NCBI GenBank assembly: GCA_907164885.2
Contig: OU015493.1
Location: 220,554,781-220,618,780 of the forward strand
From: Dolomedes plantarius
Lineage: Eukaryota > Arthropoda > Arachnida > Araneae > Dolomedidae
Direction of reading: 5' to 3'
DNA length: 64,000 nucleotides
A program made the position numbers and the translations under genes. Below are positions 11,183 to 24,572 of the stretch, piece after piece (position 1 is the stretch's first letter; every line of letters starts with the position of its first letter). The notes beneath the pieces were generated by a model, which was not told the DNA's origin, did no database searches, and worked only from the letters and a program-made list of their open reading frames with translations.

Positions 11183-12931
11183 AATGTAATAGGTATATCA
11201 GTTTACTAAAGAAGATTTTACAAAAATAGAGTATGATAGGAGATAACTATTTCTATGTTATGTTTATGTTGTGATATGTATATGCCATGTTTTGAATATT
11301 TATTTAATCAGCGTTTCCATACACAATAACAATAGTTTAAATATATGAAAATAAATGTACTTATTTGACCATTTGAAAATCATTTTATATGACATTCATC
11401 ATTTTTTGGTACAAAAATATGAAGAATAACACTTTTACTTGGAATGTAGTAAATATATTACTACAGAAAGTTCATTTAATTGATTTGCCTAAAGGATTTA
11501 ATTCTGTAAGTAGTTGTCAAAATGAATTTTTTTCTTTAGTTAAAATAACTGTAATTGATAATATTCCTCAATAGTTAATGTTAATTGTTGATGAAAATCT
11601 ATGTACAAATATTTTTAAGGATCATTTAAAGCTAACAAAAGTTGATGCATTTTGTTTTCCTGTGAATATTAAAAATGTACAAGAAATTTCTGCTATTTTA
11701 CTTGGTTTAAATCAATATTCTTGCAATAATTCAAATAAGAAAGACAATTTAATATTTTCCGTAACTGACTTAGGTAAATTAGAAAATATAAGTTTAATAA
11801 ATGAAAAATTAAGTATTAGCTTTATTAAAGAGCAAGTGTCCCTAATTTCCACACAAAAAAATCAAAGTAGATATAACTCCGATTTGTTGATCTTTTCATC
11901 TATTCTATCATGTCATCTATTTCTCCCCATTCATTTCAAGAAATAGTGGAGTTTTAATTCTACCACACCCTTCAACTTTAAAAAAAAACTATTTAGTTGT
12001 TATAATATGAATCCAAATATTGAAAAAAGTGATGAAAACTTTTTACATTATGCAAAAGATAAATTTCAGTATTTATCTGGTTAGATACTTGGAAAGAAAC
12101 ACTTTCAGACACTGGTCGTTTAACACAAGAAACACATCTTGCACTGTCACTGACAACGTATGCAATGCGAGAAATTTGTCGTTATTGTACAGAAGAATTG
12201 CATATGAACTTTATACTAACAGGTAAATTTCAAACTGATAGTTTAGAGAACCGTTTTGGAAGATATCGACAACTTACTGGAGGGCAATATGATATTTATG
12301 TTACCCAATTATATGAAACTGAGGCAAAATTAAGACTTCAGCAAACATTACCTTTAGTTTTAAAATCCAAATCATTTGGTGATGTAACAGTGGCCATTGA
12401 CAATGATGAACCATTTAGTGATGATGATAAATTTAACTGTGAAAGTAAATTTAATGTAAAAGTTGAAAAAAAAAAGATTTTGAACAAATTAACAGTATTA
12501 TACCCATTCTTGTATATATTTCTGGTTATTCTGTACATTCTGTGTTAAAATAGATTGATAATTGCATTTTTTGTAAACAGTATTTAACAAAGAAGAATGA
12601 AATATTTTTTCAGGACAATCACATTTTAATACACCATAACGATCGAGGTGGTTTAAACTATCCAAATGATGATATAATCACTATTGTTTCTTATAGTTAC
12701 ATAATAGTAACAAAACTGTTATCTGAATATGAAGAGGAATTTAAATTTTGAGATTTGTGATAATAAACATTCTTCCGAGGTTCTACTAAAATTGATTATT
12801 AAAAAGGTCACTAACATATTACTGAATAATTATTGCAAATTAAAGAATGATAGTATTTCATATGCCTCACATTCAAAAGCAAAGGAAAGAAAACTTAAAA
12901 CTTTAACCAAATTGAAAGATTCTAAACCATG
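11183..12931 (+). pseudogene. P-element / THAP9-like transposase remnant, core deleted
   Basis: Pieces in order match a THAP9-like P-type transposase. First comes the end of the THAP domain (FTKEDF, about 11210). A middle region has VHLIDLPKGFNSVSS and VDAFCFPVNI (11470-11700). Next is SGVLILPHPSTLKK (about 11943-11985), then MNPNIEKSDENFLHYAKDKF (12007-12066), and then the late block LSDTGRLTQETHLALS...LTGKFQTDSLENRFGRYRQL (about 12100-12280). The tail includes HHNDRGGLNYPNDDI (about 12640) and ends at 12931. Between YAKDKF and the LSDTGRL block only a few residues remain where the RNase-H-like catalytic domain should be, so the core is deleted. Several stops and frameshifts occur (TAG at 11573, another near 11943). 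Identification rests on remembered family patterns. I did not find the terminal repeats. Confidence 0.7.
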
Positions 12932-12935
12932 AAAT

Positions 12936-14889
12936 TTTTAATTTCAGGAAAACTAGTCCTGTATATGAAACATGCAATCCTAATTGTAATTTCTCTTTCA
13001 TCTCAATGAGTTATCCTTCCATCATTTAAACATATTTTTTGGTCAAAATACTAAATTTTCAAATTTTTTATTCTAAAGTTTCAGATAATTGGGTCTACAT
13101 CATAAGTTCATGCAAGTTATAAATAAAGCACACATATTCATCAACAAATTTAAAAATGAGGATATATTAGCTTGTGTTTGAATTATTGTTATTCATGTAG
13201 TTTTATCATTTATTTTACTATTATTTTGAATAATTTCTTTTAAGTACAAATTATTTTGTGCAATTCTTTTTATTTTGTTATAAAAAAATTTAATTGTGAA
13301 TAGAAAAAAACAGTTAATTTCAACTATCAGTTTACTGTAAAAAAAATATGTACTAACTGTATTCTGTAAATAATGATCAGTAATAGATAAATTATAATTT
13401 AAGTTTGTTTTGTTCTTGTTTGTTTTTCTGTTTGTAACAACACTACTATGTTTAAATATTACAATTTAATGATAGAGCAAAATAATAATAATAAATTTAA
13501 AAAATAATTCTTCCATGAAGGAAGGAGTATTGTCTGAATCTAAACAATAAAAAAGTGTCAATATTTCTTGCAAGCCATACTTTTTTTATCATTTGACTGT
13601 TTGCAGAATTCCCATTACAACAATGGTATATTTTAAAATCAAGGGAAGGTAGTAATTAAATTTTTGCATATTAATTTTCAATTATTTAGTGTTTTCTGAG
13701 ATGAAAACCATTCTATCAAATTAAATTAAAATAGGTTTTATTAACATTTTCATTTTTTAATTGATGTAAATGTGTTCAATATATTCCAACATAATTGTGG
13801 GGTTTTATGAAAATATTTTAAATTGAAAATTATAGATGAAATGAAAATTGATTTTAGCCACAGTTGTACTCAGTATTTTGATGCTTTAAACAATGTTTAT
13901 GGAAATTGCAGCAGAAAGAAAAACGTTTTGCGGGGAAATTGGAAATATGTCAGCAATACGGTAATTCGAAGGCGAGCGGCCTAACTACGTGACGTCACAT
14001 TTTCCGTGAAACTGGGTGTGCATTTTACAATTCAACTTCATTAAGGTAATTAAATTTGATTTATAACTTAATAAAAGGCAAAATTTTGATGAAAATCGGG
14101 AAGGAATTCATTAAAAAATCTCGCAAAAATTAATCATTCAAGGGATTAAATAATCGATACCCAGATTTGTTTGCTATACAGTTTAAAATGATTAAAATGC
14201 AAAATTGAGGACATATTTCAAAATTTAAGTCACAATATTTTAAAAATATGTAAATATTGGAATAAAATGCATTTACAATATGTCATTGAAAGGAAAACTT
14301 GGTGGCTTTAAAAAAGTAAATATTAAAGGAAGGTGGTAAAAAACTATCTTTTAAATGGCTGTTTCTATAAGTGCGTAATTTCCAGATTTGCAAGTCTTTG
14401 AAATGCTCCTTGCTTCATAATTTTTACGAAACTTTATAAAATTTATAATAAAGACTTCTCTAATACATCAAAATGAAGTTATGTATCCATTTTAGGTTTC
14501 GACATCATTCAGATTATCAAAGTTTAACTTAAGTGCAGAAAAGTACAAATATTTCCTGAAAATTCAATGTACAAGCATAAAAATATGTACTAAAAAATTA
14601 ATTATTCAACGAAAGTACAAAGAATTCATAACTCTGTTTAAAATGTTAAGAAATGGATCGCAAGGAGCATTTTAAAAACCATAATAAAAATTTCAACTTT
14701 TAAAATATAAAATTTCTTTTAAATATTTATAAAATTTTGTAAGGTGTTTGATATCGTAATACTTTGATGAATATATATGCAAAATTTCATATCTCTGAGG
14801 TAAAAATTTAAAAAAATCTATTTGTAATATCCACCTTCCTCTTAATAATAATTAAAAAGACATGTACTTACATGGTTATGTTACGATCC
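12936..14889. other. Intergenic, AT-rich; one CRE-like palindrome
   Basis: No gene. TGACGTCA at 13990-13997 sits in a locally GC-richer patch (13960-14030). Short inverted matches around 14327 and 14842 hint at an old foldback element but are too weak to call. Confidence 0.4.
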
Positions 14890-15060
14890 CCCATCGTGTC
14901 CTTATCGAGCGTGACTGATGTCTCGTGAATGTCTTCCGGGGGACTAGGGGTAGCTCATTCGCGGCTGTGCAAATGCGGCGTCGGGTGTAGGGGTGAACTG
15001 AAGGGGGTCGCTATCCCCCTTTCCCCATCTAAATGACAGCTCAAAAGAGCGATGGGAAAA
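14890..15060 (+). repeat. Fragment of the dispersed GC-richer repeat
   Basis: GAACTGAAGGGG-(G)TCGCTATCCCCC followed by CCATCTAAATGACA (14995-15040) matches 9390-9430 closely. The upstream part (14890-14990) is GC-richer and shares CCGGGGGACTAGGGG-like blocks, but the match is not certain there. Confidence 0.5.
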
Positions 15061-17764
15061 ATCATAGAGTGGTGAGATCAATAGGAATCAAAGCCTATTT
15101 CTTTTGCTTTCAACTCTAAAGGATGTCTCGCCATAACCATGACGTAATGAATAAAATGGATTTTATACAATTATATTTAATTATGATACAGCTCTTTTTT
15201 TTTATTTTAACATATTTTGTGATCATGCAGGATTAAGCCACGTGCCATTATTTTTCTTAAAGCGTTCTAGGGAATGGAATGCCATGAATTATTTATCTAC
15301 TTTAAAGAAATGTTTTTTCGCTTTGTTGTGTGGAAATTTTTCTTAAAAAACTATTCAGCCAAAATATTTTCAGATCTTTTTTCGGGGAGGGAGGGGGTCT
15401 TTTTTTTATTGCGCTGCAAATTTTAAATAACCTGTCGCACAGGGCAAACGGAAGTTCAGCATTTACAACATTTAAGTGCTTCAGATTTATACAGACCACT
15501 GTAATAATGCCGCGGAAGGGGGAAAGAGAATAAAATACCTCAGAGTAATGAAGTTTCTTTCTAGAAAGGAATTTGTTGTCACTGTGTGACACAATGAGTT
15601 TTCATTTTTTGTGTTTAAAACTAGATAGTTTATAATCTAGATGCTTTATAATCTAAAGGGATTGTTGATGTATTTGAATTTCTTTTAATTTTTTTTTTCA
15701 AAAATTCATTATGTTCTTTATCATTGCAATCAGCTTATAATGGAACAATGCTTTATGACACAAAGGCCAGTGCGGGAAGTCAGGGTAACAGGGTAAAAGA
15801 GGGAAGTCAGGGTCTTCCAAATCGTGCTCCTTGAGGTCCCCTGCTTTCGCTCGCAGATCATTCTGCAGGGAAAATATCGAACGTTATGATATGGCCACCC
15901 TTTAGCGGTGTAAAACGAATCCTCTACCTTCTCCTGGAAGATTTGTTGTTTGGTTCGTGCAAGAAATAAATCACTTGGCAAAATAACTGATGAAACACAA
16001 AACACAACTTTTATCTGACTAAATAAGGTGGGAAGCTCAAACTGTAAGATTTCTAACTTCAATATCTATATTTACGAGTATTAAACCCTCAACACAATAT
16101 TCTTTGTTTTCCTCTATTAAACTTTCCTGAGCACGGATTCCCTAAAATAATCTCAACTAACAGCTCCCGTGCCTGTTTCCGCACGGGACAAAACACCAAC
16201 ACGGCCTAGCCGTCTCGTGGCTAAAAACCTTCTGCCTAAAAACCACACTCTTAATCCCCCTTGGGGTCGTTGAACTTATTCCCTCGCACCCCTTCCAAAA
16301 AGGAATGCGCTACAGAGGGTGGCTATCGGTGTTCCTGGAAACACGAAGCAGGCGCTGGGAGGGGAACGCAATTCTGATATCACTACAAACGGGTTGCAAA
16401 GTTTGTAATGACTCTTTTTCGTCCCCAAGGAAAATAATTGCTGGTAAATTTACTTAATGTTTTGCTATTTTACAACATTTTTGGTCTTTTGGTCACTTTT
16501 GGTTTATCAATTCTGAACCCTTTTTTTCTAAATTTTATATATGTTTTTGGAAGTTATCGAGAACAACAGTTTCGATTTTGCTCACTTTTAATAGCAGATT
16601 TACCAGTCAATGTCACGTGATTTTAAAAATAATGAGGAGAACAAATTCAGCTAGAGTTACAAAAAAGGGAGATTGGACTTGAGAGCAATTTTGGTAGAGC
16701 AAAATTAGTCTGAAATTAGAGAAACCCTAACACATTAGACCGTAATAATTAGGAAGGAAGTTCAGTTTGCAAATTTCGAAAGCTGATTCAGCTTTCTTCC
16801 TCAGAGGCAGCCCAGATCATCTACACAGAAAGCTAACATGGGTAAAATGGTCCCCTAGGAGTGTTGCCATTCCGTTTATGTGGAAACTGCCGACACGAGA
16901 AGAAACCACAGATAATGGAATTCTTAAAAAAAATACTGGGAAATACCGGACAAAATATGAAAAGGAGGGAGGATCAATAGCCCATCTCTATACTTGTATA
17001 TAACGGTCAAAACTATTCACCAAGTTTTTAGTAATATGAGTGGCGTATAATCCTTTCCAGAATCCGGGACTACATATGATACCCATCATTAGTGAAAAAA
17101 GGGAATCCGAAGGAAGGGAGCCGACATATAAATTGATTTTTATAGCTCTTGTTATCCTGCAGCAGAAAATAAAAGAGCTTCTCTGAGTTTGGCGATGTAG
17201 CCAAGGTTTCACTCCCACCGAATGAAATAAGTACCCAAGCACGTATGAAGAGGGATACTGTAGGATCTTCCAATGAACGAGATGGCAGACTATTAATGGT
17301 TTTGAAAGTAACCTCTGAACTGATACTACCAAGCAGAAAGGTAAATTCGGACCCGTTTTGGCTACAAATCGGGTCGCTATAAACTCTAATTTTTTTTTTC
17401 TGATCCGTCGTCCTATCTCTCTTTTAACCACTGGACCAAGGCCATCGACAAGTCAGTAAGGTGAAATAAAAGAGGTCATTTTTTACAAGTTCATAGAATT
17501 TGGTTGTATCTACTTTACGATCAGCCCAGTATTGGGTTCCAAAATATTATCCGTTATATAAACGACAAAAGATTATTACTAATTATATTTAAAGGTGCTA
17601 ACTAACATATCTTAATGCTTAATAAATAATAATTTCTAATCAAATAATAATTAATTGTATTTTTTATTATGAATTATAATATTATTATCGTGTTTTATCA
17701 TCCATATATCGCAGTGCAAGTGTGTGATGCTTGGTTTGTTTTCGAAATCTATTTTTCTTACGAG
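15061..17764. other. Intergenic, no supported gene
   Basis: Includes a GC-richer stretch at 16130-16410 with a perfect 8-bp stem (TCCCGTGC...GCACGGGA, 16165-16188). A minus-strand frame of 147 codons at 16988-17431 has no recognisable domain or compositional support. Confidence 0.35.
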
Positions 17765-17965
17765 TTATGCATCTGTCTTTTCGGCATTGACCCATCCAAC
17801 CCACTAAGCTACGTTATCATGGGGTGCACCGTACAGGTGAACCAACATTATCCCTTACGAGAGAGGGGGGGGCAGCATGAAAACAATCTAGTCACAGTCA
17901 AGACTCGAACACGAACCGACCCCGTGGAAGCTCGTGAGGCTAATCACTTTACGATGCGGGGCGGA
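17765..17965 (-). repeat. SINE family B, diverged copy
   Basis: On the minus strand the head has a B-box-like GTGTTCGAGTCTTG. The body has CTCGTAAGGGATAATGTTGG followed by TTCACCTGTACGGTGCACCCC, parallel to the element at 1617-1891. Confidence 0.6.
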
Positions 17966-20192
17966 ATATATTTAAATTACACGAGTTGACTATTATCGCG
18001 GAGGAAATGTTGAAATATAGAACAATTTTGTTAGTTTTAAGACATACCACGTCGAAAAGTTTCAAAATTAATATCTGATATAAACTTTTAAGAAATACAA
18101 CACGGATGAAGTTTTAAAATTAATACGTAACTTATATGACTTATTAAATATATTTTATGGCTAGTATAGTTTCATTAAAAACATTTTACCACTTCTATAT
18201 AATATCCCACTTCCTTATAAAGCAAATAACTATGATGAAGTCGTATGATAATCTACTCGTTTGTTCAAATGCATGTAATGTGGAAACTTCTATTTCTATA
18301 GACTGTGATTTGTGTGTGTAAGGAAATATTTGTTATATATTTAACTCAAAATGCTTTAAGTTCCAGGGTTTCCGCTAAAGATCAATAACTAATTTGAAAC
18401 CTGTGACCTGCGATGCTAAATAGACAAATAGATTGTACGTTTTAAATCAATGATGCATATCATGACAGCTTATTCATGTCCCTTACATTCCACAGAAAAG
18501 TTCAGTAACTTTATTTGCTTTACTCAATTCTCCAAAGAGTGGAATTCCCCTGAAATTGAACATAACATTTACTTTTCACTCGGTGTCTTCTGAGAGGAAG
18601 GAAAAGGGCTAATTCCAGATCTGAACTTCGGGATTTATACACACCAAGTTCCTTTAAGTTTGTAGCAAGTCGGGAAATCTTTGTTGACATAAAATCTACA
18701 GCCGGATTCGTTATCTGAAAGCTTAATGAAGCATACATTTTAACAAGCGATATTTTAACCTCCATTTCCCGTATGAAAATAGGGATGTAAATTTTCAAGC
18801 ATAAAAGAAAAGATTTTGAATAGAATTTACGCCCATAGCTTAAAAATAAATATGTATGGCATTTCGGTTACCATGGGTGACACCAGGTTCTATTAAACTT
18901 TATTTACTACTGATTTTTTCCTTCAAATATGGGTTTATATAAAGATTATACTAAAATATACTAAAACGTTTTAAATTTATTAAAACTTTAAAATTTAAAA
19001 TTTAGAGTTTGCGTAGCTGATATATCCGCTGAACCATAAACTCTATCACAATTTTTCTTTCACACTTTTATGCAAAGAAGAAGTTTCAAAATAATTTGAG
19101 TTCATTATATAAAAAAGATTTTTTATAAACTTTCGAATTGCTTTAAATGACAAAACCTCCTCCTTTTTTCAGAATATCATTAGAGTAATCCTTTAAAAAA
19201 AATCTTTAAAAAGAATTTCAAAATTTAAATAGTGTTCAGTTGTTGGTAAATTCGCTGAATCCCTCTTTGAATATTTTTTTCACTTTTTTCCAAAGAAATG
19301 GTTTTAATATAATTTGTGCTCAGGAATTGAAAGGAGAATTTTTTTACCGTTTTTCATCGCCTTCAATGGTAAAGAAATCAGTTTATTTCCGAATCATTTT
19401 GAATAAAGGTAGACATTTTCAGATCTTTTACCCTAAATCAAAAATGCTGAAGACAGTCTATTGAACAAAGGTAACAGAACGACGAAAAATATTTGAGAGT
19501 TATCTTACGAGGATTCCAGCTTTGTTCTTTTGAAGAGCGCAAATCTTGGTAACTTCCAGTCCGAGATAAACAGGCATGAAGTACAGATGTTAAGAACGCT
19601 ACGCATTCACAGTACAGCATAGATATGAATTTGACAATGGAATGATCTTAGATTCATGCATTCGTGTTATTTAATATTTTTAAAAAATATAGTATCTTTC
19701 GAGACAAGAAAATGCAATGTCACTTACAGGACACTTGCAGAAAATGCAACCCGGGAACGGACAGGTTCTTAAAATCCACATAAATAAAGGGATTGCTACT
19801 TGTATTTGTGAATTACCGATGCAGACAACCACACCGGCCTGATAAAGATTCATTACTTCGATACCAGTAACCCTCCCTACCTTTATATTTTTGGGATTTT
19901 AAAAAGTGTTGTGTTCTTTCTCGTGATTTTTTTTGAAATTTTTTTTTCTAAACCAAATTCCATAAAACTGTGTTCCCCTCTTCATGCCCCTTTTAGCACT
20001 GAGTTCGTCAAAATAAAAATTGCAAGTAGCGGCGTTTTGTTTATTCAACAGCGTAAGCTAAGATTTCGCAACTTTCTTGCAATTTAAAAATACATTGGAA
20101 TCCATTTTTCATTAAATTAGAAAATAACGATTTATCTTTACCTATGTACACAACATTTAGAATAAGTAACTTTTAGAATAACATAAAGTAAA
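17966..20192. other. Intergenic, AT-rich
   Basis: No supported gene. Two diverged similar segments (about 19025-19110 and 19245-19325, both with CGCTGAA..C and AAAGAA...TTTCAAAATAAT-like blocks) suggest an old local duplication. Confidence 0.4.
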
Positions 20193-20194
20193 TA

Positions 20195-21858
20195 CAGTGG
20201 CTCCCAAAAGTATTCGTACACTTACGATTTTCAATAAAATAGGCGTCTATCCATTAATTAAAATGAATATTTCAGAATGTGTATTTAATAATAAGATCTA
20301 TAATCTTTTCTTAACAAAACAACATGAAATATTTTTAAAACATAGTAAAACTTTATTCTTAAGAAATAAATAATCAAAAAGTAACAAAAACTTTATCTCA
20401 CAAAAGTCATCGTACACTTGAAAAAAATTTCTACATATTAGTAAATATTCTAATTTTTTGATGAATAAATATTTAGTAGAATATCCTTTAGCATCACAAA
20501 AGCTTTTAAACGTCTGGGAATAGATTGATAGTTCTTTTGTAATTTCTGCATCAATGTTCACCCATTCTTCCATCATAATTGTTTTTAGTTCGCTTTTCGT
20601 GTGAATGTCGTGTTTTCGTACTCGAACGTCCAGTTCTCTCCAAATATGTTCTATGGGGTTTAAATCTGGCGATTGAGGTAGGGATTTCAAAACTTGTGGA
20701 CAATTATAGAGACACCAGAGGCGAACGTTGAGAGCCGTGTGCTTAGGATCGTTATCTTGATAAAAAAAAAACAAAGTTGTTTTCAATACCCAAATTTAGG
20801 GCTGATAATTTTAAATTGTCTCTTAAAATATTTAATATAAACAGCATGATTCATTATACCATCAATAAATACCAAATTACCTATAGTCCGGATGCTGATA
20901 CGCACCCCCACACAAGGATACCTCCACCGATATGCTTAACTGTTCCTACTAAGTTCTTGGGATTAAGTTCCTAATTTTTTTCTTCTCCATACAATTATAC
21001 GCCCATCGGAACCAAAAATGTTAAACTTACTTTCATCGGCAAATAAGACGTTATTCCAATACGTTTGGGGCTTATTTATCATTGATAGTGCGAAGGAAAG
21101 CCTAAGCTTTCTGTTTTTCTCACTCACAAAAAATTTTCTACGGACAGAACGCCCATGTAATTCCGCTGCTCTGAGAACTCGTCGAACAGTTTCAGGTGAA
21201 ATTGAAATAGAAAATGTTTCATTAAATTCCGCGTAAACTTTTACAACACCCAAACGAGGATTTTTCACAGATTTTCTAATTATACATCTCTGACCACGTT
21301 TTGTTACCTTTGCCGGACGACTTTTTCTTGCCTAGTTTTCGATCCGATTTTCTTCTTTACAGCGTTTTATCACATACTGCACAGTATAATGGGATAAATT
21401 AAGTAATTTAGCAATATTCCGAACTGATTTACCAATACTATGAAGAAAAATAATCAAGTTTCGAATGCTGTTTTTTGTTTCTTTACGACTACGAGCCCTT
21501 TTAAAATAATAAATAGAATATTACGGAGTAGGCAAGCAAAAATTAAAGCCAAACGATATTTTAAATGCCACCACAATTCAAAATTAAAAATAAAGCGCCA
21601 GGCGATAATTTTAGTTATGAATTTATCCGAAAATATTTCAGTGTACGATGACTTTTGTGAGATAAAGTTTTTGTTACTTTTTGATTACTGGTTTCTTAAA
21701 AATAAAGTTTTACTATGTTTCAAAATATTTCATGTAGTTTTGTAAGAATAGATTATAGATCTTATTAAATAACCATTCTGAAATATTCATTTTAATTAAT
21801 GTATAGACCCCTATTTCATTGAAATTCGTAAGTGTACGAACACTTTGGGGAGCCACAT
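20195..21858 (-). mobile_element. Tc1-like transposon with very long terminal inverted repeats
   Basis: The element starts 20195 (GTGGCTCCCAAAAGTATTCG after CA) and ends 21858, with TA at 20193-20194 and 21859-21860. The inverted repeats are unusually long. The sequence at 20195-20420 is matched in reverse by 21635-21858, including AAATGAATATTTCAGAATG and GTACGATGACTTTTGTGAGA-type blocks. Long-TIR Tc1-family members such as Minos are known; this is about 225 bp per arm with scattered mismatches. It encodes a broken DD34E transposase on the minus strand. Confidence 0.92.
20469..21495 (-). pseudogene. Tc1-like DD34E transposase pseudogene
   Basis: Read on the minus strand, the N-terminal HTH segment (GKSVRNIAKLLNLSHYTVQY, about 21435-21380) is followed by KNPRLGVVKVYAEFNE. 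The first catalytic Asp is in LFADESKF (about 21030), then comes GGGILVWGCVSASG (about 20900). The second Asp is in YQDNDPKHTA (about 20755) and the Glu in SPDLNPIEHIW (about 20650), with 34 residues counted between them. The C-terminal KGYSTKY is the usual family ending. Damage: TAG at 21332-21334, a frameshift near 20965, a stop near 20905, and further shifts before 20786. The enzyme would act at TA sites on the flanking TIRs; this copy cannot make it. Confidence 0.9.
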
Positions 21859-21860
21859 TA

Positions 21861-23570
21861 TATAAAATATTCTTTATAGTAAATATAAACCTAATATCTT
21901 AAACTCAAAACTCAACAAAATTCCGAATTCACACATTAATGCGAATTAGAAAACATGATAGTAAATCTTAAATTATTGAAACAAATAAACAATGTAGTAA
22001 CGCTAGAATGATCTCCATTTTTATTGGATTTTTTCTAATATATTCACTGAAATAGAAAGAATCAAACTGCGGGGTTGAAAATGAATATAAACCGTCCTTC
22101 AGAATTTACACTTATATCACACGGAAAAATCCAGAATGGAATTTTTGAATAGGTCCCAGAATGGTGAATTAGATGGCACAGGCCGAATTATCCCTACACA
22201 TTAAAGAATACTAAGTTTTCCGCTTTGAAAAGCACTGTAAACAGACGAAACATCCATATCAAAAGGATACTCCTTTAAATTATTGACCTATGGGCCATTG
22301 AAATTATAAGTTAGATTTAATCGGGAATTCATGGAGACCGAAAGATATACACCCTCTATTCAAAGCGACAATTTCGCATAAACACAGGACATTTCTGGAA
22401 ATAGAGAACACCATTAGGTATTCACCTTTACAAGAAGAATTCGTCCACTCTATTTTTCGAGCGTTTTCTTCCAGAAAAATTGGAGAGACTTCGTAGAACG
22501 AAGATTAACGAATCTGCTAAATCATATCTTATATTCGAGTTGTTTTTTGATTTTATTTTTTTAATGGACCTTAAGATTTCAAATGTTATTCAACCCAGCT
22601 GTATTAATAATGAAAAAATGTTATTGAACGGGCAAAGGGTATATGATATTTTTTTTAGTATCAAAGAAGCAAATTATGGGCGCAGAGCTTTTTCATTTCT
22701 GTTGGGGTTCAAACAAAGTTTTTTAATCGATTTCGAAAATAAAATTTCATATTGATTGTGGAGGAGGTGGATAACATAGTTCAGAGAAGAATTTTATTTA
22801 ATTTCACACCTATAACAAATTAAGGGATTTTTAACCGAACTTGAAATTCGATGATTTTCATTTCTCTCATTGGACAATCTCATTCATGAAGCAATTGAAA
22901 AATCTTCTTTTCCCAATAGGATTTTTTTCGTTTTAGGTGAATGCGCTTTTTCCTGTCAGTTTATCATAGCTCAATTCTGGATGCTGAAATAATCAAAATC
23001 CATGTCACATATCTTTAAGTTGCGTCTATCAGGATTTCTCATTTTACGTCATTTTATCAATCAGTTTCGGATATTTGGTGGAAAATCCCATAACTGAAAA
23101 ACTGAACTGAATTACAAGTTTTTCATTTTAAATTCCTTTCATGCTGTTTCAATGTTTGAATTTTAGAAGTGTTATTGAATCGAATAACTTTAAAGACAGT
23201 AAAATTTAATACTGGGCTTGACAGGCCATCTCTCTCCCCAATTAATGTTATAAAATATATAAATAACCGCATTTAGTTTGACGAAATAAAGAGAAGAAAT
23301 TTCTATTACCACTTTCAATCATTACTCATTATAGAATTATAATAACCACACTAGAAAGATTAAAAAAAAGGAAAATTATTTTTGAAAAATCATGTAAATG
23401 GGGATAAAATTTACTGTGGTTTTAAATATTTAATATTATCTATAAGGGATCAGAGTTTTGTATTTCCTTGAGACATTAGTTACAGCAATATATTGTTATT
23501 ATGATGTTCCCACATAAATTTCTATTATGTACGGTAAGAGCTGTTATATTCCTCTATCTTTAGAAAATAG
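21861..23570. other. Intergenic, AT-rich
   Basis: No supported coding sequence or repeat structure. Confidence 0.45.
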
Positions 23571-23574
23571 ATGT

Positions 23575-24063
23575 TTAGCAAGAAACTGTTTTATCTTGAA
23601 TTATAGTTTCAAGATAATACTCTCCTTTTAACATTGTTTCCCACAAAGGAATTTGATAACCGTAATTTTTAATTGGGTGGAAATGGTGTATTATCCTTAG
23701 ATATGGCCTTGTCATCACATAGACTACATAATCCTTTTGGCCGCATTTGAGTTTCATATCTGTTTGTTCTATAAATCCCTCATGAAGTAATTCCTGCAGT
23801 AATAAAGAACTTCTCAAGACGCCACATGTGCTTGTTTATACCGCTACAAATTCATTTGATTGATAGTAACCTTTCCGCATTTGCATGATGTTATTAACTT
23901 GGGTCGAGTTGAAAAACTGGCATCTGTGACAAAATTTTGATACAGGCAGCAAAGTAAAATTACTTTTAGGGATTATCAAGGAATAATTTAAAGATATTGG
24001 AATATGCGATCTATCATGCGAATAATTCTGTAGGAGCCGCAGTTTCATCGGACTCACGGCCAC
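23575..24063 (-). other. Nearly continuous open frame, unrecognised
   Basis: On the minus strand one frame stays open for about 163 codons from 24063 to 23575, apart from a single TAA just after 23836 (...NEFVAV then stop, then TSTCGVLRSSLLLQELLHEG). It contains motifs such as KFCHRCQFFNSTQ and MTRPYLRIIHHFHPIKNYGY. I do not recognise the family. In such AT-rich DNA an open run of this length is mildly unusual. It could be a decayed exon of a host or transposon gene, or chance. Confidence 0.25.
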
Positions 24064-24572
24064 GGTAACTAACTACACATTTTAAAAGCTACGCAACCGT
24101 CTTTGTTGCTATAAATATCTCTTACTAAGACACAATATTGGACATAACATCGCAAATAGGTGCAATCCAACAGCAACCACTAAAGACAATTTTTTTTTTA
24201 AATTTCCGACTTCATCAGTGCGGTAATGTTGCATGACACCGTATCGGCACCAGTTTCCTCCTAACTCCCCGAAGAAACACTAAAACAATGAATTTAGAAG
24301 GAATTGATAGAATTTGTTACCTCGGGTTTTAGAAAAGTATGCATATGTATGTAGAAAAATATGCCTATCAAGATTCAATAGTTAACAAGTGAATGTTAGC
24401 AGGTATATATGTATGTGGGAGGGGGAGGAATTTGACCGGTGCATTAAAGCAGATTTGGGAGGATCTGACATACGAAATTCTTAAGAGGTATAGCCCATGT
24501 CTACCTTCTTGTCTCGAAACATGATATAGAATTTTTAAAAATAAAGAACACATATGTTTTTTTACCAATGCG

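Noticed and set aside
13990..13997. CRE site TGACGTCA as a promoter
   Set aside because: No gene or transcription start is recognisable nearby; a palindromic 8-mer can occur by chance.
14322..14842. Foldback element
   Set aside because: Only two short inverted matches (AGGAAGGTGG and AATGCTCCTTGC) at unequal distances from the centre.
16988..17431. 147-codon minus-strand gene
   Set aside because: No domain, no start context, and no supporting neighbours; likely a chance frame.
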